DNA of 64,000 nucleotides from Steromphala cineraria (lineage: Eukaryota > Mollusca > Gastropoda > Trochida > Trochidae): contig OU744727.1 in assembly GCA_916613615.1 (NCBI GenBank), forward strand, positions 1,952,593 to 2,016,592, written 5' to 3'. A program made the translations under genes and the position numbers. The notes beneath the pieces were generated by a model. That model worked only from the letters and a program-made list of their open reading frames with translations. It ran no database searches and was not told where the DNA came from. How positions within the stretch are numbered: the first letter of the stretch is position 1; every line of letters starts with the position of its first letter. Shown here in pieces: positions 26,401-38,400 of this stretch.

Positions 26401-29400
26401 TGACGGTGATAGACTACATATGATCAGAGGCATTAAAAAGTAGAGAAAAGGGATTTATGTGACTATTTTTAAATTTCAAAATGGCCGCCATCAAATTTTG
26501 CAATATCTCAGTTTCTTGTCAACTTAGAACCTAGAATAAAAATGATAATTCTATGTTTTTGTGGTCTAGGACTGTAATGGTGACAACACAAACATGATCA
26601 GAAGCATTTAAAATAAGAAAAAATGGTATATGACATTATTATCTTTATGTACTTATTATTCCATAACATATTAGACGGGAATGCAATCAATGTAGTGTTC
26701 ATATGAATCTCAAAAGAAAGATAACAGGCAAATCCTGCCGGAGTATCTTCAAGATCTATATCATTTAGAAAGTGTTACTACAGATCTTCATCACTGTCCT
26801 GGGTGTCATATTCGGCGTTATAGTCAGAATCATTTTCACAAACAGAGCTCGGTGCAAGGCAAGTTGTGACTCTGGCATGAACACCTTTGGCTTGTGCAAT
26901 GGGTTTTGCATTGGCATCTGACCAGTTCTACAATGGCTTGTGGCGGGGGTAGCACCTTTGCGGTGGTAGGGAGTACATCACCATTTCCAATTTGTTAATA
27001 GCCATGTTTGAGGGGATCCAACAGATGCTGGCACATCACTGTGCTTCGAGACCACACCCTAGCTTGTCAGGAGCACGTTCAATATGCTCCTCAAGGGCAC
27101 CAGTTGTAGGTGGCAACTTGTTGCTTTCCGCCAGATGTTTACAAAACAGATGCCACCTGAGGTCGGGAATACTTGCTATTTGAATGTCCTTTCGACAGCA
27201 CAGTGAGCAAACAAATTTAGCCAGTGTCTCCTTCACGTCCTGTTGTACATCACACTCCTCTGCCAGTTCCATAGATGCTGAGATGACTTCCACGTCAGCC
27301 TTCTTGTACTTCTGGAACCACTTAGTTTTACCAAGTCCAGATAATCTTCCAACATTATCTGCACCAGAAAAGGCATGGGAAACATGTAATGCTGTTGCTT
27401 TTCTCTTCCAAGCGCACTCCAGATTGGTCCAATCTCGACAATACCTGAGACCATCGATATTGCTGTGTTTTTGGAGAGCTTCTCACAGTGTGCAACAGCT
27501 AAAACTAAGACGTCTGTAGAAAGGCTGAAGAAAACCATGCGTGCTCCAGGATACCGTTGTGATGCTGCTGCTGCCAAGCAGATCATCAATGTATCAGCTT
27601 CTTCATGATTTGTTTCTTCAAACTGCATGACGCAGTTGCTTCGCGTGTGGCCCGATGCTGATGCGACGACCAGCTTTTGGGAATTTGCAATAATCTTCAA
27701 TACCGCTTCAGCAAGGTATTCAGTCAAATCTGCTTTTGTTTTCTAATGAGAAAACAACGTCCCAGTGGTATGTGCTTGATGTTCGTGTCGTCTGCAATTT
27801 GGTACTGAATCGGTTCTTCGCCTTGCCGCCGTTTTTCTCTTGTTTTCAACGAATCCACTTTGTAGTTGTCAAACACAAGAATACCGCATCAAAGTCAACT
27901 GTCATTATCAGTAGTCTGTCGTTGAAGTGCTGACCAAAATATTTGACCAAGCTGATTGTCCTGGACTGCTTTGTCATCTGTTGAACACGAACCATTCCAT
28001 CCACAACAGCAATGTTTTGGACTTCCAAGGGTAGCTTGTGAGGTTTTTGTTTCAGAAAGGACATCGACATCATCCACCAATACGGATACTCTGCATTTTG
28101 TTCCGTACCATTACTTGCTGCCAGCATAACCAGGCAATTAATGAGCTTTGATTTATCAGTATGTGGAAGGATGGATCTATCTGGGGCGAACAATGCTCTT
28201 GGAGTAAACTCAAAGTTTCCAATTGCGTTCTTCTGATCAATGTCCCGACTTGATTTGGCAAGAATCATCACACGACCATAAAGGTTTCTTTGATTTCTTT
28301 CAGATCCAAGGCTTGGTCACGGATTTTGACTGTTTGTGTCTTGTTTCCCTACAGAAACATAGCATTGTTCTGCTTCTTGACCGGTGCTCATAGACTTACA
28401 TCTCCATTGATTCTTTCGGCTACATAGTCTTCATACAATTTCTGACCAACTTCATTGATGTTTAGAATCTGTGGAAAAAATATTTTTGGGGAACATATGC
28501 ATGTGTCATGAAGTTGTAAGGCTGATCTCCCTCTGCTTCAAAGGGATTTCCATGATTCAGAATAGCAGCCTTGATTTTCTTGACATCTTCATGCTCTTTC
28601 GTTACAGCCCTTGCTTGTACCTCACGTTTCTGAGCAGTGATAACTAATTAGCCCTTAAATTTTGAGAAAGGCGTGACATCTCTGGTGTAGCTAGGAAGAA
28701 TCGCTGCCGTGCATTGGCCTTATTGGAAATACCAATCAAACCTGAGTGGATCTTCATCATCCTGTTCACTTGTTGATATGCATGATCTGCTCCAATGGAA
28801 ACGAAAGGTATTTCACTCTTAGTGACAGATATGTTCCCATCCTGAAGTTTCTGCCAGGTTTCCGGATGACTTTGCTCCAATTCTTGCATGTCCGCAAGGT
28901 ACCGTGGCCAAAGGCGCTGGTATTTTATCCGATCTAGGGCAAAGAAGAGCTTGCTTAGTGCCTCTCCAGCTTGTAGATGGAGAAGAAGATCACAATTTCT
29001 TGAAGCTTCGACAAAGAGGAGGATCTAGGATGGTTTCAACGTGATGGAGGTAATTCTTGATTGACTTAAACATTACATTGGAGCATTTGTCTTGCTCCCA
29101 TATTCTAAGCTGACTAACAACTGCTTCGTCAGTGAGGATTCGAAGTAATTGTTCATTGACAACAGTGATGCACTCATTGCTCGAACTTAGCGTCCTAACA
29201 CAGGCATCCTGGACTTCATTCACTGGCTTGAAGAAGATGGCTTGAAGGTGTGGCTTTTCCTCAAAGAACTTCTAAAGGAGCAGTTCATATAGAGCCGTGT
29301 ACATATGAATGTGTGCACGAGTAGTTCTCTTGTAGTGAGCACATTTCAAGATCTGATGTGTTGTAGCAGATCCATATACATCAGCCTCAATCCGTGCATC

Positions 29401-32400
29401 ATCTATTCCAGAGTTTTCAATAGATGTTCCTTATGCCCTCAATGCAGCTATGACAGTATGTAGCTCACCCAACCTTGGAAGAACTTTGCCTTTCAGATCG
29501 TCCCTTGCATCTACCAACTGCACAGCCTTCTTATATAAGGCCATGTCAAAGGTGATCACTGTTGGATGTTCTTCACTAGTGACTAGACTTTTCAGTTTTG
29601 ATGCTTGTTGAATAACAGTCAACATTGAAGACAATTCGTGCGCAACTTCAGGCAACAGTGGCAGTGCACCAACTCTGGTCAAAGGCATGGGAGATGAGAA
29701 AAGGGACTTAAATCCAGCCCAGCCAGGACATTTGCTGTCTTCTCCATCCTCATCTCCTATCGAAAGTGCAGATGCTATGATCAAGCCAAGGGTAGTCAGC
29801 TCATAAAACTTTGAAATCCCTGTAGTGCCAATTTGGAATTCTTGTCTTCTTTTTGTCACCCAAGGTTTTGGTTTGCTGCACGGCCTGATTAAGACACTGT
29901 TTGGAGCAACTGTTAGAGAGTTTGCCTCATAAAGTTTTAAATTGGGTGCAATTACTTCTCCTGGAGCATTTTCCTTTTGATAAACCACAGTGATAGTCCC
30001 ATGTGTTGTGCCTTTCCCATCTGCTGTATCCTCTGCAAAGTCTGTGTCATCAACTGCAAAGAACACAAATGTTCCTTCCTATAGAAAGGGTGGTACCTAC
30101 AGACCATCAAACTGTAGTGTATTTTCTACAACAGCATTTGCTATTGCTGTTCCAAAGAGCAGTGACCGGCCATATGACACACAAAAGTTCTGTGAATGGA
30201 GAAGGTCTACAAGTGTCTTGTTCCTGGTGTCGTGGTGAACAGTAAGTGATAGGCCCACAACCTTCTCGGGCATGTTGTGTTCTGAAAGTGGCTGTTGCTT
30301 CCTTAGATTGGTGCTGTACTTGCCTTTTGGTTTTGAAGGCATACATTATGCTCTGACATAGTGTAAGTGCTGATTGGTCGACTGTCTAGCGCCTCATTTC
30401 GGTTTGCAATTCCTCTTCAGGTCCTACCAAAATCCAACGCATAAGGCTATACAGTTCTGTTGGAAAGTCTTCTGTAGTGCTCAATACGGAAATCATGTCT
30501 GACAGTTTCTTTTCATCAATGAAGTCCTCGATGCTTCTGCATATTAGCCTGGCTGTTTTATATAAAAGTTTTGTATTGTCCAATTCATTCTCATATTGCA
30601 TGATAGAAGTGTGAACAATATCTTCTTCACAAACTTCAGGACAGTAAACAACCTAGGGCTTTCTTCTGTCCTTTTGTCTCACAGATTTCAAATCGGTAAT
30701 TCTTGAAGAATTCTATCTTAAAGCCATTGTCTTGTCAGTGTTGGCTTGTGTTTTTGTGCCTCTTCAGTACCACCAAGCATGGATATGTATGTATGTGGCC
30801 TCAATCTTGTCCATGGGTAGATATTTAAAACAAAGTTTCAGCTTTCTACGCCTTTCAGTTCTTGACTAGAAGTCAAAAGTGCACAAAGTTTGTGGACGGA
30901 TGGACAGACGCGGGACACCGGGCCAGATGAGCTAAACATGCATTTTGTAACTCAAAACTGCAGCAGCAGTCAAGTGGATCATACAAAGTCATCATCAATT
31001 GCATTTTGTAACGTAGAACTGCAGTAGCAGTCAAGTGGATCATACCAAATCATCATCAAAATGCATCTTGTAACATAGAACTGCAGCAGCAGTCAAGTGG
31101 ATCATTCAAAGTCATCACCAAAATGCATCTTGTAACTTAAAACTGCAGCAGCAGTCAAGTGGATCATTCAAAATCAACATCAAAATGCAATGCATAGTTT
31201 AACTTAAAACTGCAGCAGCAGTCAAGTGGATCATACAAAGTCATCACCAAAATGCATAGTTTAACTTAAAACTGCAGCATCAGTCAAGTGGATCATTCAA
31301 GGTCAACACCAAAATGCATAGTTTAACTTAAAACTGCAGCAGCAGTCAAGTGGATCATTCAAAGTCAACATCAAAATGCAATGCATAGTTTAACTTAAAA
31401 CTGCAGCAGCAGTCAAGTGGATCATACAAAGTCATCACCAAAATGCATAGTTTAACTTAAAACTGCAGCATCAGTCAAGTGGATCATTCAAGGTCAACAT
31501 CAAAATGCATAGTTTAACTTAAAACTGCAGAAGCAATCAAGTGGATCATTCAAAGTCATCACCAAAATGCATAGTTTAACTTAAAACTGCAGCATCAGTC
31601 AAGTGGATCATTCAAGGTCAACATCAAAATGCATAGTTTAACTCAAAACTGCAGCAGCAGTCAATTGGATCATTCAAAGTCAACATCAAAATGCATCATG
31701 TAACGTAGAACTGCAATGGCAGTGGAATTATACACAACCATGCCCAAATGGCACTATCAGCAGCATTTTACAAACAGCTGATGAAATTTTTCAAAAATGT
31801 GAAAATTAATTTTTTTTTTAAATGACAAATCTTAGCATGAATGAAATATGCATGGCTCATATACAACGCACTCTGGTATAGGCTTTGCAACGTGAGTCAA
31901 TAAAAGTCATCATATCTGAAACAAATTTCAATTTTTTTATAATAGAAAATATTTGATTACTCATCTGACATCATTTACTCATCTATGTGTAAATCGCTTC
32001 CATCTTATTCTAGTATAGAAATGTTAATTGCAAAAAGTTCAGGGACAAAAACCCAATTAACAAATTATTTTGGAAAAGAATTTTAAATCCAATCAAGAGC
32101 ATCATCAGGTGTACTAAAAAAATCCACTCATAAACCTGTGCCAATTGTATACCATTTAACTTAGTCCGAAATGTAAAGTTTCCCTGAACGCAAAAGAAAA
32201 TTCAATCCGAAACAAAATTAAATTTGGCCTAAAATCTAGTGAAGGTTATTGTTAACAAATAAAAAGTGTGTAATGTAAGCTTGACCTTACAGGTCATGAG
32301 AAAATTGACAGCAGAAAACCACATTATGATGTAGGGAATGACTACCATATACCCCTGCTTAATTTATAGCAAGATTTAAAAATACAGAAATCCCTAAGGA

Positions 32401-35400
32401 TGTGCTCATGTAAACAGACATTTATTGGTCAAACAAGGGATGATTGTCTGCAGGATTTATCCTAGGTATGTCAAACTAAAATGAGACAAAGGAACTGTTT
32501 GCTAGGAAATTATTACAAGAACCATTGGCCTCAAAGATAATGAATCTGATTGAAAATAATGTCAAGGTCCCTTGAAGTGACTGATGTCTTCGTAATCCTC
32601 CAATGTAGGCTATGATTAAATTTGAAGACTAGAGTCGAATAATGAACCCGGTGCCAACTTCACACTTTGAATAGTGAACAAGGAGCTAGCACCTTGCATC
32701 TATCTAATAACCCTGTACGTAAATGTACGAGCATATTTTGCACATTGCTTCTGTACAGAGGTAGACTGGACATAGACCTAATATATGCTTATTCAATGAT
32801 AAACATAATTTTTCTTGAAACGGGTGTGAGCGAGTCTAGAGTCGAATAATGAACCCGGTGCCAACTTCATACTTTGAATAGTGAACTGGGAGCTGGCACC
32901 TTGCATCTATCTAATAGCTCTGTACGTAAATGTACGAGCATATTTTGCACTTTGATTATGTACAGAGGTAGTATTGACCTAGACCTAATATATGCTTATT
33001 CAATGATAAACTTATCTATTTTGAAACGGGTGTAAGCGAGTCTAAAGTCGAATAATGAACCCGGTTCCAACTTCACACTTTGAATAGGGAACTGGGAGCT
33101 AGCACCTTGCATCAATCTAATAGCCCTGTACGTAAATGTACGAGCATATTTTGCACTTTGATTATGTACAGAGGTAGTCTTGACCTAGACCTAATATATG
33201 CTTATTCAATAATAAACCTATCTATTTTGAAACGGGTGTGAGCGAGTCTAAAGTTGAATAATGAACCCGGTGCCAACTTCACACTTTGAATAGTGAACTG
33301 GGAGCTAGCACCTTGCATCTATCTAATAGCCCTGTACGTAAATGTACGAGCATATTTTGCACTTTGATTATGTACAGCGGTAGTCTTGACATAGACCTAA
33401 TATATGCTTATTCAATGACAAACTTATCTATTTTGAAACGGGTGTGAGCGAGTCTAAAGTCGAATAATGAACCCGGTGCCAACTTCACACTTTGAATAGC
33501 GAACTGGGAGCTAGCACCTTGCAGCTATCTAATAGCCCTGTATGTAAATGTACGAGCATACTTTGCACTTTGATTATGTACAGAGGTAGACTGGACATAG
33601 GCCTAATATATGCTTATTCAATGATAAACATAACTTTCTTGAAACGGGTGTGAGCGAGTCTAGAGTCGAATAATGAACCCGGTGCGAACTTCACACTTTG
33701 AATTGGGAACTGGGAGCTTACACCTTGCATCTATCTAATAGCCCTGTACGTAAATGTACGAGCATATTTTGCACATTGCTTCTGTACAGAGGTAGACTGG
33801 ACATAGACCTAATATATGCTTATTCAATGATAAACATAATCTTTCTTGAAACGGGTGTGAGCGAGTCTAGAGTCGAATAATGAACCCGGTGCCAACTTCA
33901 TACTTTGAATAGTGAACTGGGAGCTGGCACCTTGCATCTATCTAATAGCTCTGTACGTAAATGTACGAGCATATTTTGCACTTTGATTATGTACAGAGGT
34001 AGTATTGACCTAGACCTAATATATGCTTATTCAATGATAAACTTATCTATTTTGAAACGGGTGTAAGCGAGTCTAAAGTCGAATAATGAACCCGGTTCCA
34101 ACTTCACACTTTGAATAGGGAACTGGGAGCTAGCACCTTGCATCAATCTAATAGCCCTGTACGTAAATGTACGAGCATATTTTGCACTTTGATTATGTAC
34201 AGAGGTAGTCTTGACATAGACCTAATATATGCTTATTCAATGATAAACTTATCTATTTTGAAACGGGTGTAAGCGAGTCTAAAGTCGAATAATGAACCCG
34301 GTGCCAACTTCACACTTTGAATAGGGAACTGGGAGCTAGCACCTTGCATCTATCTAATAGCTCTGTACGTAAAGGTACGAGCATATTTTGAACTTTGATT
34401 ATGTACAGAGGTAGTCTTGACATAGACCTAATATATGCTTATTCAATGATAAACTTATCTATTTTGAAACGGGTGTAAGCGAGTCTAAAGTCGAATAATG
34501 AACCCGGTGCCAACTTCACACTTTGAATAGTGCACTAGGAGCTAGCACCTTGCATCTATCTAATAGCCCTGTACGTAAATGTACGAGCATACTTTGCACT
34601 TTGATTATGTACAGAGGTAGACTGGACATAGACCTAATATATGCTTATTCAATGATAAACTTATCTATTTTGAAACGGGTGTAAGCGAGTCTAAAGTCGA
34701 ATAATGAACCCGGTGCCAACTTCACACTTTGAATAGCGAACTTGGAGCTAGCACCTTGCATCTATCTAATAGCCCTGTATGTAAATGTACGAGCATACTT
34801 TGCACTTTAGTTATGTACAGAGGTAGACTGGACATAGACCTAATATATGCTTATTCAATGATAAACATAACTTTCTTGAAACGGGTGTGAGCGAGTCTTG
34901 AGTCGAATAATGAACCCGGTGCCAACTTCACACTTTGAATTGGGAACTGGGAGCTTACACCTTGCATCTATCTAATAGCCCTGTACGTAAATGTACGAGC
35001 GTATATTGCATTTTGCTTATGTACAGAGGTAGACTGGACATAGATCATATATATGCTTATTCAACATATCTTTCACGAAACGGGTGTGGGCGAGTCGAAT
35101 AAGAAACCGGGTACAGCGATAGTGTGGCTGATACTGCGACTGTGTATATTAGAATCAAAATGCTATAGGTAGCCGTGCATGACATTTGCGCCCTTTGCTC
35201 ATGTACAGAAGTAGACTCGGCATATTCCTAATACTTGGACAATGGTAAACATATTAGTTAACGGGTAAACGGGTATTATACCTGAACATAGAACCGGGAG
35301 CTATTACTTCCTATTCGAATAAGGAACTGGGAACCGTGAACTGGGAACCAACTTCACAATTTGAATAAGGAACTAGGAACCGTGAACTGGGAGCCAACTT

Positions 35401-38400
35401 CACAATTTGAATAATGAACCGGGAACCGTGAACTGGGAGCCAACTTCACAATTTGAATAATGAACCGGGAACCGTGAACTGGGAGCTAACTTCACAGACC
35501 CGTTGATCGCGCTGTTGTGCACGACTTCTCCGATGGTAGGGAATTTCTCTGTGATCATCCCCAGTGAGATACATGCCTCACGACTCAAGACGAACTTGTC
35601 AGAGTTGTCTGTGCTATATACAACTTGCCTGGTCTCAATTGTTTTTCCTGTTGGACTCCTGCCGGACAACCTTGCAATAAGGGCACCAAGGATGTTGATG
35701 CCTCTCTGTTTGCAGCGCGCATCTTCAGACTAACTGGATGAGGCTGTTGGCTTTAAGTCCAAGTTTATGAGCAACCTCTTTGCCAGCGAGGCAGCTTTGG
35801 CAGCCAGTGTCAGCCATGACGGCAACAGAGGTGCTCTTGGGGATTGAGGAGATCATTGTACCTAGGCCAAGTCTGCTGTAATCGTCCGAATGAACAGACA
35901 TAGTTAGGTTGAGGAAGGGCTGGGGCTTGGAAACTTGCTTGGTCCAGGTGTCGGCCATCTGATCGTATAAGTGGTGATCGAGGTAGAGTGATCTCTTACC
36001 ATCATGCCAGCCAATGTTGGTGACAGAACAGAGCATGTCGAAGACTGCACCTTCATCTTCTTCGTCAGGTTTTGAGGCCTTTTCTGATCTAGGTTTCCCT
36101 TTGTTCTGGCACACTGTTTCGAAGTGGTTATAACGGTTGCAGGAAGAACATACTCGACCGAAAGCAGGGCAGTGCTTTTTCCTGGTTCTGTGGGATGTGC
36201 CTTTTCCATGTCCCTTCTTTCCACAGTAGGAGCATGTCTCAGATGGATCCTGTTTTTTAGGGGCGTTGTTAGCCGCATTCCTGCTTCTCCTGTAGCTGCT
36301 GCTAACAGCTTCTGCTGATTGGGAGTCTAGGAGACGAGACGCTTAGCGTTTGCCAGATTCCTTTGCTTCGACAAACTGGAACACCTGTTCTAGAGTCATG
36401 TCCTGGTTCTTGTCTCCGAGGAGGTCCATGTGGATTTCAGGGTCATTAAGTCCACGGATTAACACGTCACGTAGGATTGTCTCTGTATGATTCACCTCAC
36501 AAAGGACAAGCAGAGAGGAATTTACATACGCCTGCCTGGCCTCTTATTCTTGCACCGAAGGAGCGAACCGTTTCATCTCGATTCTGAGTCATGCTGTGTA
36601 AGGTAACACTGGCTACCATGGTATTTTCCTCTCTGACAGCGAGAACTCTAATAGCCTTCAGGACGTCAACATAGTCTGTCCACCTGGATGTGAAGTATGA
36701 CCAATCCTCGCTTGTTCCAGCAGATGATATGCTTGGTCGTTTCACTTTCTCAACCTTGGCTGAGATGACATGTCCTGTGGAGTGGACTGTTGCATTAGCT
36801 GTCAACAGGGCAGCTACCACCACAGAGTCGAGGTCGTCAGTTTCAAAGTCACAGGAAGGAATAGGACATCCTACAATCGGCATCCTTGATCAATGATGTG
36901 TTAGTTTCTGTGTCCAATCTCCATCATAAATAAGTAGTCGATACTTTTTACAGATGCTTTATTCAGACATCACAAATGATGGAGATCTGCAATGGAAATA
37001 CAGATGTAATCATTAACATGTATAACTAAATAATAAAATCCTCTAGTGTCAACAATCTTTATGTATCTTTATTGTGAATAGTTTCTCTTCTTAAGAGTAT
37101 ACGCCACTAATCGCCGAAATATTGCCCAAGCTGCGTAAACAATAGCTCACTCACTCTTAAGATTACGTTCCAACAAAATAACCCCTTTCCATCAATAAAT
37201 GTTGGTTTAGATTGCATACGTACAACATGAAAAGTGACGGACTCAATAAACAACCGTGCCGAACTCAACTCACGGCCTCTTTCTACTCCATTCGACTATA
37301 TATGGTTAGGATATGAGTGTCAGCAGAAAGATGACGAAATCAACTACATGTTATTCGAAGCGCTTTTCTTCCCACTTTCACTGCACGGGGTTGCTATAAG
37401 TTTCGGTATTAAAATCAATATCAATACCATCTCATAACAAGCACAAATTCATATTATCATTCGATGCATCTCTCTAGTTCCACTACATATATATATATAT
37501 AGATTGTATACAGATAATACAAATTCAATACCATGTTATGACAAAATCTCTACCCAGTTCCATTGCACAGTTACTATATAGATACCTAATTCAATACCAT
37601 GTTTTAACAAGGTCTCTCTACCCAGTTCCACTGCACGGGGTAGATGTGAGAGTCAGTATATAGATAACAACATCTCTCTCTACCCAGTTCCACTGCATGA
37701 GGTGGATGTGAGAGTCAGTTTATAGATACCAAATTCAATATCGTATTTTATAACAAAGTCTCTCTGTCCAGTTCCACTGCACGGGGTGGATGTCAGAGTC
37801 AGTGTGCAGGGCTTCCTGGCCAATGTGGAGGCGAATCTCCAGTACATGAACGACTCGGACACAGACACTATCGAGGTCGTCTACGTCTTCCCCATGGACG
37901 ACAACAGCGCCGTCTACAAACTGGAGGCCAACATCGACGACAGAAACATCACAGCAGAGGTCCAGGAGAAGCAACAGGTCGGAAATCTATCATTGTTACA
38001 TCAATCTTTTGAGATTTTAACCACTTTGAAAGATTCAAGTTTTGGCCGTTTAACTAATAACATGACACAGTGCATCCAGGCATTTGATATTTTTCCATGG
38101 AAATTGGACGACATCCCTATAGCTAATTATTTCCAGCAAACAAAGACTGTCATTCAATGAACATGATTACTGGTTAAATAATGTATTTTTATCCTTTTAG
38201 GATGTGTCCTCATATTGTCATTTGAATGGTGTCTGAAAGTTATTATTAGCATAACCATATATATGCATATAATCAGAAAAATAGGCTTAATTCAAATCAT
38301 GTTTAAATGAATTTACACGAGGGTGACATTATGAACCATTCCTTTCTCTTTCTCTCTACGAAGGCTCTTGAGACATACGATGAAGCTGTTAGAAGTGGAC

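Larger units (their letters stand above)
13206..35501. mobile_element. 22.3-kb foldback (Mutator-like?) transposon with satellite TIRs
   Basis: The ends read GGGTCTGTGAAGTTAGCTCC inward from both sides and are flanked by the 9-bp duplication GTTGATCGC. Each arm is a 46-bp tandem repeat followed by a 206-bp tandem array, in opposite orientation at the two ends (about 2.0 kb left, 2.9 kb right). Without the nested 6.8-kb element it is about 15.5 kb. Nine-base duplications plus TIRs built of tandem repeats are known from foldback elements and Mutator-like transposons; the superfamily call is inference because I see no transposase. Cargo includes a decayed dispersed gene (26778 to 30601) and a Tc1 remnant. 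Confidence 0.82.
9866..37045 (-). mobile_element. Decayed Ty3/gypsy LTR retrotransposon, split by a 22-kb insertion
   Basis: Order on the minus strand: LTR-like repeat, gag (from 36883), protease (about 35.8 kb), insertion 35501 to 13206, then RT, RNase H, zinc-binding and integrase (13160 to 10128), a polypurine tract at 9937 to 9929 and the second LTR-like repeat. The coding region has several frameshifts, stops and a deletion in RT, so this copy is inactive. Without the insertion it would be about 4.9 kb. It lies wholly inside intron 1, antisense to the host gene. Confidence 0.88.
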
